Positions 57,760-64,000 of a stretch of DNA of 64,000 nt are shown here, piece by piece. Position 1 is the first letter of the stretch, and each line of letters opens with the position of its first letter. The position numbers and the translations under genes were made by a program. The notes beneath the pieces were generated by a model. It saw nothing but the letters and a program-made list of their open reading frames with translations. It was not told the DNA's origin and searched no databases. This DNA is from Bacteroidales bacterium UBA3630 (GTDB lineage Bacteria > Bacteroidota > Bacteroidia > Bacteroidales > P3), in assembly GCA_002373995.1 (NCBI GenBank), contig DFLB01000047.1:2935-66934 (forward strand), in the 5' to 3' direction.

Positions 57760-57791
57760 CGAGGCCGTCCGGTTGATGCCGGACGGCCTCG
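57760..57791. terminator. Strong hairpin between convergent genes
   Basis: CGAGGCCGTCCGG and CCGGACGGCCTCG form a 12- to 13-bp GC-rich perfect stem with a 6-base loop, 22 bp after the plus-strand stop and 18 bp before the minus-strand stop. There is no T-run on either side, so its role as a bidirectional terminator is probable but not certain. Confidence 0.65.
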
Positions 57792-57808
57792 CCCTGTCCT
57801 CACACGCA

Positions 57809-59254
57809 CTACCGCAGCACCACGCGGCGCAGCGCACAGCCGCCGTCAGTTACCACACGCACAAAATATACTCCTGCGGCGCAGCCCGTAAGGTTCACAC
57901 TTGCACTTTCCGATACAGACATCACACGCCCCGTCGCATCCATCACCTCCACACGGCGCAGCCCGTCGGCACTCACAGTCAGCCACCCCGTTGTGGGGTT
58001 GGGATAGACCGTGGCGGCCACGGCGTCGCCGTCAGGCTCACCTGGTGAAGCGATACCCAACGACTGCTGCGGCAGCGTGATGAACCGCACATCGTTGCGC
58101 ACAGAGTCCACCTCGCCCGCAACAGCTGAACCATGCAATGAACATGCGTCAAAGGTAACGTAATCGCTCCAGTCGGCAATGGTGGCAAGATAATCCACAT
58201 TATGTGCCGCAAAAGAGCGGAAACTCCCGTAATAATCGTTATTGTCCTCAACCGTAAGGATATAGTGCCGGGCTGGGCCAAGGGTTACAGGACTATAAAA
58301 CCACACGGTGTACCATCCTGCACCCGCACCGACACAGAATCCACCCCGGTAGACCCGGTCTGTCCCACGCACATCAGCCCAGTCAGTGCTATCGGCGAAA
58401 ACACTGTCCTCCTCCATCGCTGTAAGGTAGACATACACATTGCGTCGTACTATTGCACCGGAGTTCGTGCAATTGAACCGCACACCATAGACCGTACTAC
58501 CCTCCCCTCCAAGCTCTTCACTGCTGAAGATCTGTTCAGAGCAGGAGTTTTTGTAGCTAATGTACGTAGGGAGAACTATCGATATGTTGTCGCTATTGCC
58601 CACATGGGTATAAGGCAGCGTGTCGGTCGCAGAAGTAAAGAAACGTATATCGGCACGTTTCGTAGCCCATCGCGACGCATATACTCCCCCCCTCAAATCG
58701 GAAAGGGAGAAAAAATCGTTGCTTGAGTATTTGACCAAGCTCGCCTTGTACGGGAGCTCGGAACACTCAAAATAATGCTCTTTATCATCCACATCGCCAT
58801 CGTCTATAATCGTTATCAAGAGATTGTCGCTACCATTATAGGCAAAAGGAGTGTCAAGGTCAATGGATGTCCACTCATATTGATCCGACACCCAGAAAGG
58901 TCCGCTATAGACCAAATGATTATTGTCCACCGTCACATCCCAGTCACGACCAGACTCGAAAAAATCTTTGTCCGTGTGCGACATATAGACAGACCAACGC
59001 CGCTTTTGGGGTTGTGATGACGTGGTTTTCTGATAATATGCAATGGCATGGATAAAACACGCATCACCTATTTCAGAGGCATGATAGATAGTCTGCGATA
59101 TGCTGTGAGGTTCCATAATACCAGCTGGCACACCTGCCTGATTTTCGGAAAGATAACCATCACCAAGGTAAACATACTGCGCCTGCGCCGCGCCACCCCA
59201 TCCGAGAGCCAACGCCAGCAGAACCGTGGTAAAAAAGATAGTTGTTTTTTTCAT
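57809..59254 (-). CDS. Secreted protein with type IX secretion C-terminal domain
   Basis: The 481-residue protein has a signal peptide (to about AAQAQ), two beta-rich regions that look like tandem jelly-roll or fibronectin-like modules (FIHAIAYYQKTTSS; VYGVRFNCTNSGAIV), and a C-terminal sorting domain. The latter starts AATVYPNPTTGWLTVSADG, followed by RVEVMDATGRVM and GCAAGVYFVRVVTDGG. That is the type A T9SS signal, so it should reach the cell surface. No catalytic motif is recognised. A -7 box lies at 59302-59309. Confidence 0.85.
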   Translation of the reverse strand: MKKTTIFFTTVLLALALGWGGAAQAQYVYLGDGYLSENQAGVPAGIMEPHSISQTIYHASEIGDACFIHAIAYYQKTTSSQPQKRRWSVYMSHTDKDFFESGRDWDVTVDNNHLVYSGPFWVSDQYEWTSIDLDTPFAYNGSDNLLITIIDDGDVDDKEHYFECSELPYKASLVKYSSNDFFSLSDLRGGVYASRWATKRADIRFFTSATDTLPYTHVGNSDNISIVLPTYISYKNSCSEQIFSSEELGGEGSTVYGVRFNCTNSGAIVRRNVYVYLTAMEEDSVFADSTDWADVRGTDRVYRGGFCVGAGAGWYTVWFYSPVTLGPARHYILTVEDNNDYYGSFRSFAAHNVDYLATIADWSDYVTFDACSLHGSAVAGEVDSVRNDVRFITLPQQSLGIASPGEPDGDAVAATVYPNPTTGWLTVSADGLRRVEVMDATGRVMSVSESASVNLTGCAAGVYFVRVVTDGGCALRRVVLR

Positions 59255-59301
59255 AATGATGTTTTTTAGTGAATAAATGAATTGGGTTACTTTTTGGCGT
59301 G

Positions 59302-59309
59302 CAAAAATA
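59302..59309 (-). promoter_or_regulatory. Predicted -7 box of the T9SS cargo gene
   Basis: Minus-strand TATTTTTG followed by GCACGCC matches the -7 consensus, about 50 bp upstream of the ATG. No -33 element at canonical spacing was found. Confidence 0.55.
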
Positions 59310-59337
59310 CAGCATTGCCAAAAACAATCCGACCACT

Positions 59338-59392
59338 AAAAACAAAGCTCTCACAGCTTTCCACATCGAAAAAAACAAAGCTCTGACACCTT
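59338..59392. repeat. Short direct repeat upstream of the T9SS cargo gene
   Basis: AAAACAAAGCTCTCACAGC at about 59338 and AAAACAAAGCTCTGACACC at about 59371 are near-identical copies about 33 bp apart, in the gap between rlmH and the cargo gene promoter. Confidence 0.6.
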
Positions 59393-59412
59393 TCCCCTAC
59401 GCTCCACCCACG

Positions 59413-59456
59413 TTTTACGTCCGGTCTACGTCCGTATCACGTCCGAGTTCAGCCGG
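59413..59456. repeat. 11-bp tandem array (ACGTCCG core)
   Basis: Three or four 11-bp units ending in ACGTCCG (TTTTACGTCCG, GTCTACGTCCG, TATCACGTCCG), then a decayed unit with CCGG, directly before the rlmH stop codon. The period is the same as the GGTCCG family and the core is related. Confidence 0.8.
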
Positions 59457-59459
59457 ACT

Positions 59460-59933
59460 TCAGGCGTTGTGATACTTTTCGTGCCGCAGGATAGTGTGGG
59501 CGCGGTAGAGTTGTTCGAGGAAAAACAGGCGCACCATCTGATGGTTGAACGTCATCTGCGAGAGAGACATCTTCGAGTGCGCCGCGGCATAGACAGCCGG
59601 CGAGAAGCCATAGGCACCTCCGACGACGAAGGCCAGCGTGCGGACACCGGCATTCATCTGTCGTTGAATAAACTCCGAAAACCCGACCGAAGTGTATTCC
59701 TTGCCATGCTCGTCGAGCAACGCCACATGGTCGGCGCGCTCTATCTGCTTTAGTATCAACTGTCCCTCTCGTTCCTTCAACTCGTCGGGCGAAAGGCTGC
59801 CAGCATTCTTCACGGCCGGGATGGTGACGAACTCAAAAGGACAATAGTGCTTCAGCCGCGATACATATTCGTCGAGGCCGGCCTGAATGTAAGGCACATC
59901 GGTCTTAGAGACCACTATCAGCTTGATATTCAT
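59460..59933 (-). CDS. rlmH: 23S rRNA pseudouridine-1915 N3-methyltransferase RlmH
   Basis: The 157-residue SPOUT methyltransferase starts at ATG 59933 (MNIKLIVVSKTDVPYI). It has LDEHGKEYTSVGFSEFIQ, the cofactor-knot region FVVGGAYGFSPAVY, and the C-terminal SLSQMTFNHQMVRLFFLEQLYRA with RHEKYHNA at the end. It methylates pseudouridine 1915 of 23S rRNA in 70S ribosomes. Its ATG overlaps the GNAT gene stop by 4 bp. The longer frame to 60254 is a shadow of the GNAT gene. Confidence 0.97.
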   Translation of the reverse strand: MNIKLIVVSKTDVPYIQAGLDEYVSRLKHYCPFEFVTIPAVKNAGSLSPDELKEREGQLILKQIERADHVALLDEHGKEYTSVGFSEFIQRQMNAGVRTLAFVVGGAYGFSPAVYAAAHSKMSLSQMTFNHQMVRLFFLEQLYRAHTILRHEKYHNA

Positions 59934-60859
59934 AGATGCAGCAGACGTTCTCCGAAAGGTATCGCTGAGCGGTAAACGCAATGGTAGGGCACCTGCTCGG
60001 TGCCAAAAGAGCGGTAGAAGAAAGCCAGTTTCTCGTCCATGCCGCCCTCGAAGTCGAACATCTGCGTGCGATGCGAGAGCTCGCGCAACATCTGCCACAT
60101 GAGATAGCTCATAGCCCCGTGGGGTGCGTCGGCGCCGATGGCGAGCAACAGCGACCAAGCACAACGGTCGTCGTAAGCCACGAACCATGCGGCCTGCAGA
60201 CCTCGGCTGCTGTGGTCGCGCAGACCCCAGAGCAGCCCCTGCCCGCGACTGCATGACGTCTCCACCACGCGACGCAACAACGGCTCGGCAATAAGGTCGC
60301 GCTGCCCTTGGCGGCGGTAGTAGGCGGCATGGAACGGAGCAAACTCATCGACAGACAGTTCATGGTCCACAAAGCACTGCTCTGCTACGGCCTTGTCGTA
60401 GCGGCGGCGCAGACGGGAAGCGGAACGATAGAGGGCATCCGGGTCGGCCAGCGAGGGAAAACGGTGGGTGTAGCGCGTCGTCTGACGAAAACCATGCCAG
60501 TGGAAAGGCTGCCAGTCCGTCACCTCGGGCGGGAAGCACTGCATAAAGAGTGCCGTCCGCCGGTGGCGTAACTCCGTAGCAAAGCTGTCCAGGACAGCCC
60601 TGCGCCGCTCGTCATCGAGCTCAGGATGCAGCCACGGGCCGCTCCACGGGGTAAGCTGAGGCTGAAGAATATACGACAGACCCAACTTTGAGCCGCAGAG
60701 GAATGGCATGGCGCCCACAACAGCATCGCCGTCCCGGGCCAGGAGCACGTCCCACAGCTTGCCGTGGCAGACGGTATCCATCCACCAAGCCTGCTGGAAG
60801 AGGGGCACATAGAGGTCCCCCGCCTCGCAAAGGGCGCGGTATCGCTCCTTGTCGGTCAC
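59930..60859 (-). CDS. GNAT/FemAB-like acyltransferase
   Basis: The 309-residue protein lacks a signal peptide and resembles FemAB-like GNAT proteins: PLFQQAWWMDTVCHGKLWDVLLARDGDAV cut to PLFQQAWWMDTV here, then LYRSASRLRRRYDKAV, a second GNAT half with GLQAAWFVAYDDRCAWSLLLA, and FDFEGGMDEKLAFFYRSFG near the C-terminus. Such enzymes transfer amino-acyl or acyl groups; several add residues to peptidoglycan precursors. It overlaps rlmH and the OmpA gene by 4 bp each. The substrate is unknown. Confidence 0.8.
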   Translation of the reverse strand: MTDKERYRALCEAGDLYVPLFQQAWWMDTVCHGKLWDVLLARDGDAVVGAMPFLCGSKLGLSYILQPQLTPWSGPWLHPELDDERRRAVLDSFATELRHRRTALFMQCFPPEVTDWQPFHWHGFRQTTRYTHRFPSLADPDALYRSASRLRRRYDKAVAEQCFVDHELSVDEFAPFHAAYYRRQGQRDLIAEPLLRRVVETSCSRGQGLLWGLRDHSSRGLQAAWFVAYDDRCAWSLLLAIGADAPHGAMSYLMWQMLRELSHRTQMFDFEGGMDEKLAFFYRSFGTEQVPYHCVYRSAIPFGERLLHL

Positions 60860-61791
60860 TGGATTTTGATGCTGACGCGATTGTTCTTGATGCGGCCCTC
60901 GCGGGTGTCGTTGTCGCCAATCGGGTCGGCATCGCCTTTGGCCTCCACCTCGATACGGTTGGCTTCGACGCCACGCATGAGGAGGGCTTTCTTCACCTCG
61001 ACGGCGCGCTGGCGCGAGAGGCCGATACAGTAGGCCTCAGTGCCCTGATTGTCAGAGTAGCCGCTGAGCAAGACACCCTTGCGCTCGTTCTCTTTCAGGT
61101 AGGTAGCCAGGGTGTCGAGTTGGCTCAACCAGGACTCGACGATAGTGGCATCGTTGGGGAAGAAGCGGATATCCTCGAAAGTGCGGTTATTGGTATCGGG
61201 GATGAAAATAGGACGTTTCTTGCTGCCGAAGTACATCAGCAGGCCCACACGGATGATAGGTTCCGAGGACTGTTCATTATAATAATTAGCACCCTTGAAG
61301 TAGCGGTAGTCGATCTCAGCCACCTGATATTGCACCTTGTTGCGCATTTCCTCTTTCTTCTTCCAAGCGTCGAAAGCATCGAGAGCCCCCTTAGCCTCGT
61401 TGCGAGCCTGTTCTGACAGGGCCTGGCGGCGCTGCGGGTCATCGATGTCGGGGTTGACGGCATAGATGGCGCACATAGTCATAGTGGCACGCGACACGCT
61501 CTGCAAGTAGTTGACCACCGGCGTCATGCGTCCCCAGTTGGGCTTGCGTGCCGTGGTGACAGTGTTGAAATCGACATAGTCGTAGGGACTATAATAGACA
61601 TTGGTGCCTTTGGTATTGAAGTTAGTAAACTGCCAGAGGGTGTCGAAATCGGTCTGACGCACCTTCTGCCTTCCCTCGATGAAGGGCGAGGCATCTTTTT
61701 TGCTTTTCTTCGGCTTGGCTTGGGCGGCGGCATCGAGGCTGACGCCCACAAGCAAGGCAACGACCAGGAGACTGACTATCTTTTTCATCAT
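60856..61791 (-). CDS. OmpA-family outer-membrane protein
   Basis: The 311-residue protein has a signal peptide (to about DAAAQA). An N-terminal domain of about 180 residues precedes a C-terminal OmpA domain with LLSGYSDNQGTEAYCIGLSRQRAVEVKKAL and GRIKNNRVSIKIQ (each shown in part). It should bind peptidoglycan from the periplasm. Two ATGs in tandem (61791 or 61788) are possible. Its stop overlaps the GNAT gene by 4 bp. The first domain is not recognised. Confidence 0.88.
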   Translation of the reverse strand: MMKKIVSLLVVALLVGVSLDAAAQAKPKKSKKDASPFIEGRQKVRQTDFDTLWQFTNFNTKGTNVYYSPYDYVDFNTVTTARKPNWGRMTPVVNYLQSVSRATMTMCAIYAVNPDIDDPQRRQALSEQARNEAKGALDAFDAWKKKEEMRNKVQYQVAEIDYRYFKGANYYNEQSSEPIIRVGLLMYFGSKKRPIFIPDTNNRTFEDIRFFPNDATIVESWLSQLDTLATYLKENERKGVLLSGYSDNQGTEAYCIGLSRQRAVEVKKALLMRGVEANRIEVEAKGDADPIGDNDTREGRIKNNRVSIKIQ

Positions 61792-61841
61792 GTAGAAGTG
61801 GTTTTATTTTTTTGTACCGAAAAGGGATGTATTATTGCAAC

Positions 61842-62552
61842 TTATTGATGGCGTTCCTCAGTATCGACCACTGTGCCGTCCTCGCAGAGCAGCACACGTG
61901 CCGGGAAGCGGTCGATCATCATAAAGTCGTGGGTCGAGATAAGCATGGCGGCGCCGGTCTGACGGCCCACGTCGACCAAGAGCTGCATAATCTCGGCCGA
62001 GGTGACGGGGTCGAGGTTGCCGGTAGGCTCGTCGGCGAGGATCAGCTGAGGATTGTTAATCAAAGCACGGGCGATACCCACGCGCTGCTGCTCGCCTTCG
62101 CTGAGGCGCTGAGGCAGAGCGTCGGCCTTGTGCGCGATACCCACTGCGGAGAGGGCCTTTTCGATCTGAGCGCGGCGCTCGTCGGCGTGCTTCCAGCCTG
62201 TGGCGCGGAGGACGAAATCGAGATTGGCGTAGACATTGCGGTCGTCGAGCAGTCGGAAATTCTGGAAGACAATTCCTATGCGGCGTCGCAACTGCGGTAT
62301 CTGGCGGCGGCGGATGCGCGAGAGGTCCATGCCGCACACAACGGCACTGCCTGCCGCCACGGGATGGTCGGCATAGAGGCAGCGCAGCAGCGAGGTCTTG
62401 CCGGCGCCGCTTTTTCCGATCAGATAGACAAATTCGCCTGTGGCGAGCTGGAGGTTGACATTCTCGAGCAGAGGCACATCGCCGTGACTAACAGTCACGT
62501 TTTCAAGACTCACTATCGGCTCCACGGGAGTCGTATTCTCATTGTTTTCCAT
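61842..62552 (-). CDS. ftsE: FtsE-like ABC ATPase
   Basis: From ATG 62552 (MENNENTTPVEP) the product has 236 residues; the longer frame to 62588 crosses its promoter. It has Walker A GKSGAGKTSLLRCLY, Q-loop FQNFRLLDDRNVYANL, signature RLSEGEQQRVGIARALI, Walker B LILADEPTGNLDP and H-loop STHD. The FQNFRLL region is characteristic of FtsE, which with FtsX activates wall hydrolases at division. No ftsX is adjacent, so a related exporter ATPase remains possible. A well-formed promoter lies at 62578-62609. Confidence 0.87.
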   Translation of the reverse strand: MENNENTTPVEPIVSLENVTVSHGDVPLLENVNLQLATGEFVYLIGKSGAGKTSLLRCLYADHPVAAGSAVVCGMDLSRIRRRQIPQLRRRIGIVFQNFRLLDDRNVYANLDFVLRATGWKHADERRAQIEKALSAVGIAHKADALPQRLSEGEQQRVGIARALINNPQLILADEPTGNLDPVTSAEIMQLLVDVGRQTGAAMLISTHDFMMIDRFPARVLLCEDGTVVDTEERHQ

Positions 62553-62577
62553 AAAAGTGACGACACAAATTGCGATG

Positions 62578-62609
62578 CAAAAATACAAAAAAAGTGCATA
62601 TCAGACAAA
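62578..62609 (-). promoter_or_regulatory. Bacteroidetes-type promoter of ftsE
   Basis: Minus-strand TTTG (62606-62609) and TATTTTTG (62578-62585), 20 bp apart, a close match to the -33/-7 consensus. The leader would be about 20 nt. Confidence 0.8.
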
Positions 62610-62647
62610 AAAATATTGCCTTTAACATGCGAATGAAATATTTTTCG

Positions 62648-62655
62648 TACTTTTG
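62648..62655 (+). promoter_or_regulatory. Predicted -7 box of trkA
   Basis: TACTTTTG followed by GCCGCCC, 27 bp before the trkA ATG. It lies back to back with the ftsE promoter. No TTTG at canonical spacing was seen. Confidence 0.6.
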
Positions 62656-62681
62656 CCGCCCGAAAAAAAGAACAGAGACAG

Positions 62682-64000
62682 ATGAACATCATCATTGCCG
62701 GCGATGGCGAAGTGGGGGTACACTTGGCCAAATCGCTCTCGGAATTAGACCATAACATCACCGTGGTCGACCCGCACTCGGAGCTGTTGAAACGCCTTGA
62801 GAGCGAGACCGACCTGATGACCATCACAGGCGAGGCCACCTCGCCGCAGGTGCTGCGCGACGCCGGAGCTGCCGACTGCGACCTATTCCTCGCCGTGCTA
62901 CACGAAGAAAGCATCAACCTTGTCAGCTGCATTCTGGCCAAGAAGCTGAAAGCCAAGAAGACCGTGGCCCGCATCACGAACGCCGAGCTCCTGACCCCCA
63001 AGCACCGCGAGATGATGCGCGACCTAGGCATCGACGAGATGGTGTGTCCGGAACGCATAGCCGCCAAGGAGATCACCAACCTGCTGAACAATACTGCGGC
63101 GACAGAGTTCTTTGACTTCAGCGGAGGGTTGCTGACGATGTATGTGATACGCCTCGAACCCGGGTCGCCGGTGGTAGACCACGCGGTGAGCGACCTGGTG
63201 CAGACCTACCGCGACCTGCAGGTGAAGGTGGTGGCGCTGCTGCGCGGCGGCGACACCATCATACCTCATTCAGACACCGTCTTCCACGCCGGCGACCTGG
63301 CCTACATCATAGGCCGTGCCAACCAGGTGGAGACCATCAACCGCGTGGCAGGCAAGCAGGAGGTGAGCATACGCAACGTGATGATTGCCGGCGGGGGGCG
63401 CATAGGCCGCTACGCCGCATCGACCCTTCAGGACCACCTGCGCGTCACCCTGATAGAAGAGAACCGGTCACGTGCCGAGGAGCTCAGCGCCACCCTGTCA
63501 GACACGCTCATCATCCACGGCGACGCCACCAACATAGAGCTGCTCAAAGAAGAAGGCCTTCAGGAGGCCGACGCCTTCATCGGCGTCACCGATTCGAGCG
63601 AGACCAATGTCCTCACCTGCCTGCACGCCAAGAGGCTGGGTGTGCGCCGCACCATTGCGCTGGTGGAGAACACGGGCTTCATCACCATCTCGCAAGACAT
63701 CGGCATCGACACCATCATCAACAAGAAGCTCATCACGGCGAGCTACATAGCACGCTTCATCGTGCGCGGCGATGCCGTGAGCAGCAAGTGGCTCAGCGGG
63801 ACGAATGCGGAGGTGATAGAGCTGGTGGTAGGGAAATGGTCGGCAGCCACGCGCAAGCCCATCGGGAAACTGGACATACCGCTTGGGGCCACCATTGGCG
63901 GCATTGTGCGGGGACGGGAGACGCTGCTTCCCAACCGCGAGATGCAGCTGAAGCAGGGCGACAAGGTGGTCATCTTCACGCTACCCAAAGTGATGGACCG
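62682..64000 (+). CDS. trkA: Trk potassium uptake regulator TrkA (3' end cut by window)
   Basis: The visible 439 codons show the double-RCK layout of TrkA. The first Rossmann repeat starts MNIIIAGDGEVGVHLAKSLS with TVVDPH, followed by a TrkA-C domain (DLVQTYRDLQVKVVALLRGGD, then GDLAYIIGRANQV). The second repeat starts NVMIAGGGRIGRYAAS with HGDATNIELL, and a second TrkA-C domain begins near LSGTNAEVIELVVG. It binds NAD(H) and ATP and gates the TrkH/TrkG potassium channel from the cytoplasmic side. The frame is open at the window edge; trkH may follow. Confidence 0.96.
   Translation, partial: MNIIIAGDGEVGVHLAKSLSELDHNITVVDPHSELLKRLESETDLMTITGEATSPQVLRDAGAADCDLFLAVLHEESINLVSCILAKKLKAKKTVARITNAELLTPKHREMMRDLGIDEMVCPERIAAKEITNLLNNTAATEFFDFSGGLLTMYVIRLEPGSPVVDHAVSDLVQTYRDLQVKVVALLRGGDTIIPHSDTVFHAGDLAYIIGRANQVETINRVAGKQEVSIRNVMIAGGGRIGRYAASTLQDHLRVTLIEENRSRAEELSATLSDTLIIHGDATNIELLKEEGLQEADAFIGVTDSSETNVLTCLHAKRLGVRRTIALVENTGFITISQDIGIDTIINKKLITASYIARFIVRGDAVSSKWLSGTNAEVIELVVGKWSAATRKPIGKLDIPLGATIGGIVRGRETLLPNREMQLKQGDKVVIFTLPKVMD

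Noticed and set aside
59934..60254. 107-codon N-terminal extension of rlmH
   Set aside because: It is arginine-rich shadow sequence of the GNAT gene; RlmH proteins are about 155 residues, matching the start at 59933.

Overview
The window looks like chromosomal DNA of a GC-rich, anaerobic member of the Bacteroidetes, most likely order Bacteroidales. The signs are Bacteroidetes-type -7 boxes (TAnnTTTG, several with a TTTG element 19-22 bp upstream), type IX secretion C-terminal domains, a GldF-GldG transporter, an outer-membrane beta-barrel receptor with a carboxypeptidase-like N-terminus, a BtuB/BtuG cobalamin pair behind a B12 riboswitch, and a 445-residue RimO. No rRNA, tRNA, IS element, prophage or CRISPR array is visible. 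The species cannot be fixed from sequence alone.

Layout. 1-9892 (minus strand): a long co-directional run from a BspA-like surface protein through a beta-CASP hydrolase, a secreted nuclease, a lipoprotein and the two halves of a split transketolase. The halves are separated by a secreted VWA protein and by an AT-rich restriction-modification cassette (MjaI-like endonuclease, winged-helix protein, N4-type methyltransferase with a degenerate nuclease-like tail). 10260-15187 (plus): yidC, an NhaD-type antiporter and a membrane-anchored protein of unknown function. 15413-22767 (minus): a barrel receptor, a YbjQ protein and a GntR/ABC operon (ATPase, two membrane proteins, two lipoproteins, GntR regulator). 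23110-26136 (plus): Wzz, O-antigen-ligase-like and NlpC/P60 genes, converging on a ClC channel. 28014-40770 (plus): OmpA lipoprotein, degenerate M28 peptidase, GldF-GldG fusion, DUF4340 protein, then surE, a small membrane protein, lpxB, SpoIID-like, thioredoxin-like, ftsY and rimO, mostly coupled by ATGA overlaps. 40972-44379 (plus): riboswitch, btuB, btuG. 44382-49968 (minus): etfB, etfA, acyl-CoA dehydrogenase, DRTGG, PHP and DUF4476 genes. 50211-56211 (minus): fabH, fabF, fabZ, fabG, a GT39 transferase and a nitroreductase. 56395-57737 (plus): a membrane LytTR regulator and a small unknown. 57809-62552 (minus): a T9SS cargo, an ftsE-like ATPase, OmpA protein, GNAT protein and rlmH. 62682 to the end: trkA, cut by the window.

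The most unusual signal is not a gene. The window is sprinkled with short, indel-free tandem arrays with unit lengths of 7, 8, 9 or 11 bp. They lie mainly between genes, often touching a start or stop codon, and several have a left half that is the reverse complement of the right half. One 63-bp array (9 x 7) sits in frame inside the O-antigen-ligase-like gene, and shorter 7-bp arrays appear in frame in yidC and etfB. This suggests that one process makes and spreads short-period arrays of different sequence and occasionally adds them to proteins.
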